Below are positions 1 to 4,556 of a DNA stretch of 14,569 bases, piece after piece. Every line of letters starts with the position of its first letter. Position 1 is the first letter of the stretch. The translations under genes were made by a program, and so were the position numbers. The notes under the pieces are model-generated. The model saw nothing but the letters and a program-made list of their open reading frames with translations, had not been told where the DNA came from and searched no databases. The stretch covers positions 1 to 14,569 of the forward strand of contig DDZS01000023.1 of the NCBI GenBank assembly GCA_002346425.1, given 5' to 3'. This stretch comes from Alphaproteobacteria bacterium UBA3002 (GTDB taxonomy: Bacteria > Pseudomonadota > Alphaproteobacteria > Rickettsiales > UBA3002).

Positions 1-141
1 CGATGCTGCCTTGCTGTAGTTGCCTTTTTGACTATCCTTAGCTGTTTTATAAAAATCTTCAAATCCGCTTGTCGAGACCCCAAACACATCCGCCAGCGCC
101 GCAATTTCCATTTCGGCTAGGTTTTCTTTATTTTCTTCCAT
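1..141 (-). CDS. Leftward early gene, 5' part only (unknown function)
   Basis: This minus-strand reading frame starts with ATG at 141 and runs off the left edge of the window, leaving 47 residues. It begins MEENKENLAEMEIAALADVF and continues with mixed acidic and lysine-rich sequence. The start follows a G-rich Shine-Dalgarno-like stretch, and the stop of the upstream gene (143-145) ends one base before it, so it reads as the fourth gene of a leftward operon. The visible N-terminus is too short for a family call. In lambdoid phages this operon usually carries recombination, anti-restriction or host-takeover genes; that is context only. Coding status is moderately certain, function unknown. 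Confidence 0.6.
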   Translation of the reverse strand, partial: MEENKENLAEMEIAALADVFGVSTSGFEDFYKTAKDSQKGNYSKAAS

Positions 142-142
142 C

Positions 143-319
143 TCAAGCCCCCATAATTAAATACGCGAGTAATCGCGTGGTCATATCGATCATGGCAACG
201 GTCACAATCGCCGCGCCCAACCCCAATACAAGCGCCTCTGAAAAGAGGGCGGCGGGTTCTCCCCGCCGCGCCCAAGCAACAGGGAGGCTCAATCGTTTAT
301 TCAGCGCTGAATGTTTCAT
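143..319 (-). CDS. Small membrane protein, leftward early operon
   Basis: This is a 58-residue protein. I chose the ATG at 319 because it overlaps the upstream gene's TGA as ATGA and has a GGAG sequence about nine bases upstream; a longer frame from 352 would lie inside the upstream gene. Residues 1-22 are polar and basic (MKHSALNKRLSLPVAWARRG). From about residue 23 to the end the chain is hydrophobic, with a probable membrane segment around ALVLGLGAAIVTVAMI (29-44) and a second short hydrophobic stretch at the C-terminus. It is probably an inner-membrane micropeptide. Phage proteins of this size and form include holins and exclusion factors, but nothing here distinguishes between those. Confidence 0.6.
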   Translation of the reverse strand: MKHSALNKRLSLPVAWARRGEPAALFSEALVLGLGAAIVTVAMIDMTTRLLAYLIMGA

Positions 320-504
320 CGCGCGAACTCCGCATTTGCTGCGCAACGACATGCTTCGCGGTAGATGCTATTTAGCTCGTTCTGCAACTGTTCTATTTCT
401 GACAAAAACCCAAAGTTCGATTCGCTCAGGTCTTCTGCGTTAAGCTTGGCTACCTTTAGATTAAAGTCCGCCATTTCTGTACGCATAGCTTGCTGCACAC
501 TCAT
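316..504 (-). CDS. Small helical protein of the leftward early operon (unknown)
   Basis: This is a 62-residue protein. The start at 504 is supported by an AGGAGG Shine-Dalgarno sequence five bases upstream and by an ATGA overlap with the preceding gene's stop; the frame stays open further upstream without such a site. The sequence (MSVQQAMRTEMADFNLKVAK onward) is rich in Glu, Leu, Asn and Ala with few helix breakers, so a mostly helical or short coiled-coil fold is likely, particularly around residues 15-50. There are two cysteines close together near the C-terminus (CRC). I recognise no family. The 4-base overlaps on both sides imply translational coupling with its neighbours. Confidence 0.65.
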   Translation of the reverse strand: MSVQQAMRTEMADFNLKVAKLNAEDLSESNFGFLSEIEQLQNELNSIYREACRCAANAEFAR

Positions 505-782
505 GATGCCTCCTGTATGTTCTTTGCTAATTGTTGGTAATGGGAAACCGGCTTGTAATTCGCGCCATACGCATCGCATACGGATTGCATTGCCGCTTGC
601 CATTGCGCGGCTGCTAAGCTCATTTTCTGGCCGGGTAATTTGACATAGCCTTCACGCAGTAAACGTGAACGCAAAAACTCACATGGAATAGCGACCAACT
701 CACCGGGCACTAGGCGCACCAAGTGCCAGCCCGTCTGGTCCTGATAGGATGCCGTCTTGTGGTAGATAGCTTCGACTTGCAT
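501..782 (-). CDS. First gene of the leftward early operon (unknown, 93 aa)
   Basis: This is a 93-residue protein starting MQVEAIYHKTASYQDQTGWH. The ATG at 782 has a GAGGTG Shine-Dalgarno sequence four to five bases upstream. An in-frame ATG at 800 would add six residues; it has no Shine-Dalgarno sequence but lies about where transcription from the promoter at 807-835 should begin, so a leaderless product is also possible. The N-terminal half looks beta-rich (WHLVRLVPGELVAIPCEFL) and the C-terminal half helical. I do not recognise the family. As the promoter-proximal gene under apparent repressor control it would be made at once on infection or induction, which suits an early regulator or host-takeover protein; that is inference only. 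Confidence 0.7.
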   Translation of the reverse strand: MQVEAIYHKTASYQDQTGWHLVRLVPGELVAIPCEFLRSRLLREGYVKLPGQKMSLAAAQWQAAMQSVCDAYGANYKPVSHYQQLAKNIQEAS

Positions 783-783
783 G

Positions 784-808
784 TTCACCTCGTTGCTCAT
801 GAGGTGAA
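784..808. repeat. 8-bp perfect inverted repeat at the leftward start site
   Basis: TTCACCTC (784-791) and GAGGTGAA (801-808) are perfect inverted repeats around a 9-base centre. The left arm includes the Shine-Dalgarno sequence of the 782 start, read on the minus strand. The right arm overlaps the -10 hexamer. If transcription starts near 800, only one arm is in the RNA, so this would be a DNA-level palindrome and not a hairpin hiding the ribosome site. Confidence 0.4.
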
Positions 809-835
809 TGTACGCAAGATGCATACTTGTGTCAA
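807..835 (-). promoter_or_regulatory. PL-like leftward early promoter
   Basis: On the minus strand there is a perfect -35 TTGACA (835-830), a 17-base spacer and a -10 TACATT (812-807, 4 of 6 consensus bases). Transcription should start near 800, just ahead of the leftward operon. An operator-like palindrome (810-826) fills most of the spacer and touches the -10, and a second copy (845-861) lies just upstream, as expected for a repressor-controlled phage promoter. Confidence 0.6.
810..826. promoter_or_regulatory. Operator-like site L1
   Basis: The 17-bp sequence GTACGC-AAGAT-GCATAC has half-sites GTACGC and GTATGC (read on the opposite strand) around a 5-base centre. It sits between the -35 and -10 of the leftward promoter, so a bound protein would block polymerase. 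It closely matches 845-861, and its right half matches the two sites beside the repressor gene. Confidence 0.55.
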
Positions 836-844
836 TAATTAATT

Positions 845-861
845 GTACGCTTTTTGCATAC
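845..861. promoter_or_regulatory. Operator-like site L2
   Basis: GTACGC-TTTTT-GCATAC shares both half-sites with L1; only the 5-base centre differs. It starts 35 bp from L1, a little over three helical turns, which would suit cooperative binding by a repressor dimer pair. It may also overlap a weak rightward promoter (TTGCAT near 854, TATTCT near 877) that would read the small ORF at 904. Confidence 0.5.
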
Positions 862-903
862 TTTTATCATCGCTTCATATTCTGACCTTAATTGGGATTA
901 TTA

Positions 904-1008
904 ATGAGCGATAATGACTCAAACCTATCAGACATGGATGTTGCTGAAGTAGTAGGTTTCAATCTAGTAAGAGGCAATGGGCATTGGTATGCGAGTATAG
1001 AAGCTTAG
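904..1008 (+). CDS. Possible small rightward protein, 34 aa
   Basis: ATG at 904 opens a 34-codon frame beginning MSDNDSNLSDMDVAEVVGFN and ending near HWYASIEA. It is acidic at the N-terminus and has a plausible amphipathic middle. Only a weak GGGATT precedes the start, at about the right spacing. It lies alone between the leftward promoter and the tail of the lipoprotein gene, opposite in direction to both. A weak promoter overlapping operator L2 could drive it. The frame is short enough to occur by chance and no family is recognisable. In the rest of this gap (1009-1115) I see no other gene. Confidence 0.25.
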   Translation: MSDNDSNLSDMDVAEVVGFNLVRGNGHWYASIEA

Positions 1009-1115
1009 TGATCTAGAATCCGTTGCAGACAAGGGTTGCTTGCCAGCGCTTTTCTTTAAAGAGCGCGCACTAATAGCCTAACAGATTTAGAAAGCGATTG
1101 CGGCGATATTTAACT

Positions 1116-1709
1116 CTACAGCTTGCATGCCATAATCATGCCGAGATTGCTCTGCCTTTCAATGTCTGGATATTTGCTATCGATATATAAAGCGGCTACA
1201 TTACCGCCAGCTACAAAATCAGTGCTACCTGTATAACCTCCATAGCTATTTTTCGCATTTACTTTACCGCAAACAACCTTGCCTTTACCAAACTTTTCTA
1301 TTCTTAGCTCGGAAAATTTAGCGCTATACGGGTCCTTTAGAAGTGATTCAACATTTAATTTTGCTTGATTTAAAGCTCCTTCACGACCTTTTGCCGATAT
1401 TACGGGTGGCAAGCTTTCTGAGAAGCTTATGACCATTTCTATGCTAGTGCGCTCCATCGCGCTTTTACCGTAATAAATATCATAGCTTTTCTCTCGATTA
1501 TCCAATTTCGTTATTTTTGGGTAGTCTGAGCAATCCAATTTACGAGTATATACTTCATCTTGCTGGAAACTGTTTCCTCCGCCATATTTGATGCGCTTGC
1601 AAAGCTCTAAGTTACTTAGCCTTGATGCTTGTTCTTCGTGAGTAGTCAATTTGCTAGTAGAGCAACCTGAGATTAGTAAAATTGAAAAAAATATAATATT
1701 ACTGCGCAT
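1116..1709 (-). CDS. Prophage lipoprotein behind the repressor (lysogenic-conversion candidate)
   Basis: This is a 197-residue predicted lipoprotein. The start at 1709 (MRSNIIFFSILLISGCSTSK) gives a short signal peptide ending in a lipobox ISGC, with lipidated Cys at residue 16; GGGGAC precedes it. A longer in-frame start at 1760 would bury the signal and overlap the repressor. The mature protein has a Lys- and Tyr-rich middle and a C-terminal domain (about 115-197) with LLKDPYSAKF at 123-132 and VCGKVNAKNSYGGYTG at 146-161. The same motif pair occurs in the exported protein at 12386-12709. The gene starts 11 bases after the repressor stop, so it is probably cotranscribed with the repressor and made in the lysogen, as rexAB is in lambda. 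A role at the cell envelope such as superinfection exclusion is inference; I know no defined function for this motif. Confidence 0.85.
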   Translation of the reverse strand: MRSNIIFFSILLISGCSTSKLTTHEEQASRLSNLELCKRIKYGGGNSFQQDEVYTRKLDCSDYPKITKLDNREKSYDIYYGKSAMERTSIEMVISFSESLPPVISAKGREGALNQAKLNVESLLKDPYSAKFSELRIEKFGKGKVVCGKVNAKNSYGGYTGSTDFVAGGNVAALYIDSKYPDIERQSNLGMIMACKL

Positions 1710-1720
1710 TATTTTGTCCC

Positions 1721-2356
1721 CTAATACTTCGGCACCATTGCAAGCACTGGCGCACACCATTTCAATTCTTTGTTTTCCATTATATTAGCATTGCTGCTTA
1801 ACAAGCTGTACCGATCTGGTTCGCTGCCTTTGATAATTTGCTTCATATATGCACGACCGCATGAAAGCATGCATACAGCATTCTTGTTTAAACACGTGTC
1901 GAAGTTGGCTTCGAGCTTTTGATTCCAGAAGACTAAAGAACCTTCTGGGAGCAAAGGCATCCAGCTATCGCCCTTGAGTCGCGCCGCGACCATTGATTGA
2001 GTGGGATCAACTCCAGGCGGTGCGTCTACAAACTCTAATGAACTATCCAGCTCATCCATTTCGCCACGGCTTTTCATTAGTGGGTAGTCATCGACTGGCC
2101 ATACCTCACCCCCAGCACCTACTGTTGCCACGATTGGCACCCTATATCTTTGCTCTTCAACGTCATCAAATAGCTGAGAAATAGGAACGCCGAATTTATC
2201 CGATACCTTTTCTAAGTGATGAATACGTAAATTGCGTGTTCCAGCCTTTATCATTTGATAATTGCCGCGCTGCATACCTAGAATTTCAGCAAAAGCCTCA
2301 ATGGTTAGGCCAGCGCTTTTTCTGATTTTCTCAAGTTTATTTATAGCTGTACTCAT
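1721..2356 (-). CDS. CI-like phage repressor (HTH-XRE plus S24 peptidase domain)
   Basis: This is a 211-residue repressor of the LexA/CI type. Residues about 5-65 form an XRE helix-turn-helix (LTIEAFAEILGMQRGNYQMI). A linker leads to a cleavage-type Ala81-Gly82 (TVGAGGEV). The S24 domain follows, with the nucleophile Ser131 in LKGDSWMPL and the general base probably Lys172 in AYMKQII. In this family, RecA filaments stimulate self-cleavage, which separates the DNA-binding and dimerisation domains. The ATG at 2356 was chosen because it starts just before the HTH; longer frames run across the operator region. A GGGG stretch is the only Shine-Dalgarno-like sequence. It is divergent from the Cro-like gene, with two operator-like sites between them. 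It is expected to hold the early promoters silent in the lysogen. Confidence 0.95.
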   Translation of the reverse strand: MSTAINKLEKIRKSAGLTIEAFAEILGMQRGNYQMIKAGTRNLRIHHLEKVSDKFGVPISQLFDDVEEQRYRVPIVATVGAGGEVWPVDDYPLMKSRGEMDELDSSLEFVDAPPGVDPTQSMVAARLKGDSWMPLLPEGSLVFWNQKLEANFDTCLNKNAVCMLSCGRAYMKQIIKGSEPDRYSLLSSNANIMENKELKWCAPVLAMVPKY

Positions 2357-2397
2357 AATGTCAGCCCCAAGCATAGGGAATGTATCTTTTTTGAGTA

Positions 2398-2414
2398 GAT
2401 TGCAATTTGCGTAC
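2398..2414. promoter_or_regulatory. Operator-like site R1
   Basis: GATTGC-AATTT-GCGTAC keeps one strong half-site (GCGTAC) and a degenerate partner. Its right half matches the left-promoter sites read in reverse. It lies at the likely -35 region of the leftward repressor promoter, whose best -10 candidate is TACATT at about 2384-2379, so binding here may control repressor synthesis. Confidence 0.4.
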
Positions 2415-2422
2415 TTTTGCGC

Positions 2423-2450
2423 TTGACTATGGTTGCGTTTTGCATACATA
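2423..2450 (+). promoter_or_regulatory. PR-like rightward early promoter
   Basis: TTGACT (2423-2428) is followed after 16 bases by TACATA (2445-2450), or after 18 bases by CATACT (2447-2452). Operator-like site R2 fills the spacer exactly as L1 does in the leftward promoter. The start point should fall within a few bases of the Cro-like ATG at 2460, giving a very short or absent leader. Confidence 0.5.
2431..2447. promoter_or_regulatory. Operator-like site R2
   Basis: GGTTGC-GTTTT-GCATAC shares its right half-site with L1 and L2 and has a degenerate left half. It lies between the -35 and -10 of the rightward promoter and starts 33 bp from R1, close to the 35-bp step between the left pair. 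Confidence 0.5.
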
Positions 2451-2459
2451 CTTGGGGCT

Positions 2460-2723
2460 ATGAATAAATTAGATGAGTTCATTAAACGCCTCGGTCTGAC
2501 CGTAAAAGAATTTGCCGATGAACATGGTTTCACTCGCGGTATGGTTTACGATTGGATCGCAGGACGCCGCAGGCCATCAGGTCCCAATATGGATTATCTT
2601 TATGAGATCTCTGATGGCTTTTTGACGGCCAACGACTTTTACCATGGGAAAGTGGTGAATAGCCCCCGAAAGAGGGGCGAACTGGCAAGCAACCTGACTT
2701 CCTCGGACGGAGTCAGGTTGTGA
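2460..2723 (+). CDS. Cro-like HTH regulator, first rightward early gene
   Basis: This is an 87-residue protein. Residues 1-60 form a Cro/CI-type helix-turn-helix (LTVKEFADEH, then FTRGMVYDWI with AGRRRPSG after it), as in small lytic-switch regulators that oppose the repressor. The ATG at 2460 is chosen over one at 2433 because it starts directly before the HTH domain and lies downstream of the likely transcription start. The last 25 residues (after DFYHG) are unlike typical Cro tails and are encoded by DNA with two strong hairpins (2662-2678 and 2690-2720), so the RNA there may matter as much as the protein. It probably reduces repressor transcription after induction. The DNA-binding call is confident; the exact lytic role comes from position. 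Confidence 0.85.
   Translation: MNKLDEFIKRLGLTVKEFADEHGFTRGMVYDWIAGRRRPSGPNMDYLYEISDGFLTANDFYHGKVVNSPRKRGELASNLTSSDGVRL
2662..2678 (+). promoter_or_regulatory. boxB-like hairpin after the Cro HTH (possible nut site)
   Basis: GCCCC and GGGGC pair around the purine-rich loop CGAAAGA. Size, C-rich 5' arm and GAAA-type loop resemble lambda boxB (5-bp GCCCT stem, GAAAA or GAAGA loop), and the location next to cro is where lambda nutR lies. A loose boxA-like CGACTTTTA occurs at 2633-2641, farther away than in lambda. No N-like protein is recognised in the window, so this is only a candidate. Confidence 0.3.
2690..2720 (+). other. Strong 10-bp hairpin over the Cro stop
   Basis: CAACCTGACT (2690-2699) and AGTCAGGTTG (2711-2720) pair perfectly. 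Two further C-G pairs are possible across a one-base bulge, leaving a 6-base loop. It ends one base before the last two bases of the Cro-like stop codon. No T-run follows, so it is not an obvious intrinsic terminator. It may be the first large helix of the structured stretch downstream, or an mRNA processing or stability element. Confidence 0.5.
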
Positions 2724-2782
2724 CCAGTAGCACATTACTCAGAGATGTAAAGCGCATTAACCAGCCAGAGGCAGGTGAGTGA
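2720..2782 (+). CDS. Possible 20-codon coupled peptide
   Basis: A GTG at 2720 overlaps the Cro-like TGA and opens a 20-residue frame (VTSSTLLRDVKRINQPEAGE) whose own stop overlaps the next possible ATG at 2782. The arrangement copies the 4-base overlaps of the replication operon, and the peptide composition is protein-like. It is very short, has no clear Shine-Dalgarno sequence and starts at the end of a strong hairpin, so chance is quite possible. Confidence 0.15.
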   Translation: MTSSTLLRDVKRINQPEAGE

Positions 2783-3225
2783 TGGGAGCGACTACATTAC
2801 ATAGCCGCCCCCTGCACCTAGAGCAGCTTTATAACGATAAGAATTATCGCATACAAAGTGTTTCGGCACATCGAGATTCGGATAAACATTGGCATAACCT
2901 TTGTCTAGCCGAAGAGCGCTCTTCAGCATTAACTGAAGGGCTATTTGTTACACGCGGCTTGCGTCGCGTGGGGTGGCGTCTGGGATCCGCAGGCGTCACC
3001 CATTCGAGCGGGGTCCTCCCTGCAGCTAGCGGATACCGCACCGCCGGGCGATCAAACTGCAAGGGACCTCACCCATTAGCCGCTTTATTGAGAAGCGACA
3101 CAGCCATTCAATACTGGCTAGGACGAGGAGCTACCCGGCTTCGCCACGAGCGCGCCGGACTCCTTGGTCCATTTCCGCAGCATATATCGCTTTATCAAAA
3201 GCGCAAGACGGAGGTGTCGGCATGA
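2782..3225 (+). CDS. Weakly supported ORF within the structured stretch (147 aa)
   Basis: This open frame begins MGATTLHSRPLHLEQLYNDK with an ATG overlapping the preceding 20-codon frame. Against coding: the product has no internal methionine, is unusually rich in Arg, Gly, Ser and His and poor in Asp and Glu, and uses many GGA and CGA codons that are less frequent in the neighbouring genes. The DNA underneath folds into consecutive hairpins. In favour: it stays open for 147 codons and ends in an ATGA overlap with the next frame, which has a good ribosome site. No domain is recognisable. If real, it would occupy the position after cro where cII lies in lambda, but it shows no HTH. Confidence 0.25.
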   Translation: MGATTLHSRPLHLEQLYNDKNYRIQSVSAHRDSDKHWHNLCLAEERSSALTEGLFVTRGLRRVGWRLGSAGVTHSSGVLPAASGYRTAGRSNCKGPHPLAALLRSDTAIQYWLGRGATRLRHERAGLLGPFPQHISLYQKRKTEVSA

Positions 3226-3527
3226 CTGACCCCTTCACCCTCCACGCGGCGCGCATACTCGATCGCGCGTATTTTGACCATGTCTTAACGGGCTGCGGGC
3301 CTGCCGGGAAGCAGGCGCGTGGGTTGGGCTTTTCCCGGCCGATGGGATCCCAAGCAGGTATCGAACCCTGCCAGCCCGACCAGATTACCGACCCCGCACT
3401 TTCTAGGGGTGAGGTGCAGCATCCACCAGAGCAGAGAAGCGAAGCGGGGCACGGTAATGGGCCATTGATAGACGCAATTCCCTGCAACTGCACCACAGAT
3501 ACGCGCGCGGCAACTCGCAGCGCATAA
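3222..3527 (+). CDS. Possible small protein with good ribosome site (101 aa)
   Basis: ATG at 3222 overlaps the previous stop as ATGA and follows GGAGGT at about seven bases, the best translation start between 2723 and 3667. The first 20 residues (MTDPFTLHAARILDRAYFDH) look like a normal amphipathic N-terminus. The rest is rich in Pro, Gly, Arg and Cys and looks less protein-like, and its DNA includes a possible pseudoknot (3299-3337) and a 9-bp helix. A shorter translated segment feeding into a structured RNA is another reading. I recognise no family. From 3528 to 3666 I see no gene, only small hairpins such as CGCT/AGCG near 3582-3593. Confidence 0.3.
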   Translation: MTDPFTLHAARILDRAYFDHVLTGCGPAGKQARGLGFSRPMGSQAGIEPCQPDQITDPALSRGEVQHPPEQRSEAGHGNGPLIDAIPCNCTTDTRAATRSA

Positions 3528-3666
3528 CAAGCGGCACAAGTCGCGACAAGCAATACCGCCCCACTAAGAGGGCATACAGCCCGCTAAAGAGCGAGCATCG
3601 GCAAGCAATAGAGCATCAAGCCTCCCAAGGTTTGGTTACGCTAAACAGCTTTATTGCGAGGATACT

Positions 3667-4125
3667 ATGGGCAACGACCCAAAAACGGCCTCCGGGCCTG
3701 ACACATGGCAGGGTGATACGGAATGGCGGTTGCGCCTGCACCGGTTATTGACCTGCGCGCGCGGCTGCTATTCCGGCCTTAAAGGCGAGCAGATGCTTTC
3801 CGCATCTGTTGCATCGGCTTTGCGCCAATGGTCGCTGGATGGGCGCTTAAACGCAGTCTTTACAAAGGTACCAAACGAGGGCAAGCGCTCTCCGCGCTAT
3901 GCTGGCTGGCTTAAAGCAATGGGCCTTATCCCCGGCGCTTCTGACTTCGTTTTCACATGGGGAACTGGTGGCGGGTGGATCGAGCTAAAGGTCGACAATA
4001 AGCCACTGCAACCGAATCAGGAAACCTTTTTCGCATGGGCCGAACGCACCGGGTGCCATACCGCTCAATGCAATAGCGTACACGGCGTAGAAACCGCCCT
4101 GCGTGAATGGGGGGTGCTGGTATGA
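3667..4125 (+). CDS. VRR-NUC family nuclease
   Basis: This is a 152-residue protein with a VRR-NUC (PD-(D/E)XK superfamily) core at about residues 65-150. Visible motifs are PNEGKRS (69-75), GLIPGASDF (86-94) with the metal-binding Asp93, IELK (105-108) with Glu106 and Lys108 as the E-X-K pair, and Gln118 in PNQETFF. Stand-alone phage VRR-NUC proteins are usually this short; they are predicted structure-specific DNA nucleases acting on replication or recombination intermediates. The first 60 residues are an extra N-terminal region, so translation could also begin at the internal Met43. The start at 3667 has GAGGA five bases upstream. The gene overlaps the methylase by four bases and leads the replication operon. 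Family confidence is high; the substrate is not shown. Confidence 0.9.
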   Translation: MGNDPKTASGPDTWQGDTEWRLRLHRLLTCARGCYSGLKGEQMLSASVASALRQWSLDGRLNAVFTKVPNEGKRSPRYAGWLKAMGLIPGASDFVFTWGTGGGWIELKVDNKPLQPNQETFFAWAERTGCHTAQCNSVHGVETALREWGVLV

Positions 4126-4556
4126 GCGTACATTTCTCTAGCCAAACGGATAACTGGGCGACGCCGATCGAGTATTTTAACAACTTATCCAAGCTATTCA
4201 ATTTTACTCTGGATCCATGCGCTTCTGCATCCAATGCCAAGGCGCCAAAGTTTTTTACGGTAGAGCAAGACGGTCTTGCCCAATGCTGGGAAACAGAGGG
4301 AGCTGTTTTTCTCAATCCACCATATGGTCGCGGAATATCAAAGTGGATAGCAAAGGCATATCAAACAGCTTTGGATGGCACGCCGGTAGTGTGCCTACTG
4401 CCAGCCCGGACAGATACCAGATGGTGGCGAGATTATTGTAGCAAAGGCATTGTTCATTTTGTTAGCGGCAGGCTGAAATTTGGCGGCGCAAAATATAACG
4501 CCCCCTTTCCCTGCGCTATTGTAATTTTCGCAAATCTAGACGCGAGGGCTGTATGA
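4122..4556 (+). CDS. Phage DNA N6-adenine methyltransferase (Dam-like)
   Basis: This is a 144-residue enzyme of the phage N6-adenine methyltransferase family. It shows the opening NWATP (11-15) with FTLDPCAS (28-35) after it, the catalytic NPPYG (65-69, motif IV, D/N-PP-Y) and VVCLLPARTDTRWW (89-102). The length is close to that of the short phage members. It transfers methyl groups from S-adenosylmethionine to adenine in DNA. Roles suggested for such enzymes include protecting phage DNA from restriction and marking replicated DNA for packaging; which applies here cannot be read. The start at 4122 makes an ATGA overlap with the nuclease. An upstream in-frame ATG at 4107 would add five residues and deepen the overlap. 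It is translationally coupled on both sides. Confidence 0.93.
   Translation: MSVHFSSQTDNWATPIEYFNNLSKLFNFTLDPCASASNAKAPKFFTVEQDGLAQCWETEGAVFLNPPYGRGISKWIAKAYQTALDGTPVVCLLPARTDTRWWRDYCSKGIVHFVSGRLKFGGAKYNAPFPCAIVIFANLDARAV

Larger units (their letters stand above)
2363..2459. repeat. 9-bp inverted repeat bracketing the repressor-Cro promoters
   Basis: AGCCCCAAG (2363-2371) and CTTGGGGCT (2451-2459) are exact reverse complements placed just outside the divergent promoter region. The right copy directly abuts the Cro-like ATG at 2460. The left copy, read leftward, lies seven bases before the repressor ATG. The repeat makes the 5' ends of the two mRNAs alike, or it provides a second protein-binding palindrome. 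Confidence 0.5.
2662..3600 (+). ncRNA. Hairpin-dense stretch, candidate large structured RNA
   Basis: By eye, local helices follow each other almost without gaps on the plus strand. Examples: CGATAA/TTATCG (2835-2849); TAGCC/GGCTA (2906-2943) enclosing CTTCAG/CTGAAG; CACGCG/CGCGTG (2951-2970) abutting a 10-bp stem (2971-2980 with 2992-3001, two G-U pairs); GCGGGG/CCCTGC (3008-3023); CGCTT/AAGCG and AGCCA/TGGCT (3081-3119); a nested GGAC, GGAG, CCGGC stem (3121-3170); CGCTTT/AAAGCG (3188-3203); GCCTGC/GCAGGC with a possible pseudoknot (3299-3337); a 9-bp helix 3322-3330 with 3373-3381. The frames across it are weakly coding. It follows the Cro-like gene and would be made from PR. Large structured phage RNAs such as GOLLD and ROOL are known, but I cannot match this to either. 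Chance folding of GC-rich DNA is the main alternative. Confidence 0.35.

Noticed and set aside
69..443. 124-codon plus-strand frame over the leftward operon
   Set aside because: It crosses three minus-strand genes with ATGA junctions and ribosome sites, and its product is not protein-like.
1018..1070. GCGCTTTT and AAAGAGCGC hairpin near 1049-1068 as a terminator for the lipoprotein gene
   Set aside because: Read leftward there is no T-run after the stem, and the pairing is imperfect.
3343..3372. Minus-strand tRNA-like T-arm (GCAGG, loop with TTCGA, CCTGC) followed by a CCCA-like end
   Set aside because: The loop has 8 bases where 7 are needed, and no matching 5' acceptor strand, D-arm or anticodon arm lies about 70 bases away. 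It is probably one hairpin of the structured stretch.
3131..3553. 140-codon minus-strand open frame across the post-cro stretch
   Set aside because: It has no ribosome site, runs against the early operon, and its composition (many Cys, Pro, Arg, Ala) looks like a shadow of GC-rich structured DNA.
2662..3600. Group I or group II intron or retron RNA as an explanation of the hairpins
   Set aside because: No intron-encoded maturase, homing endonuclease or reverse transcriptase is present, I could not recognise a domain V or P7-type core, and no interrupted gene flanks the stretch.
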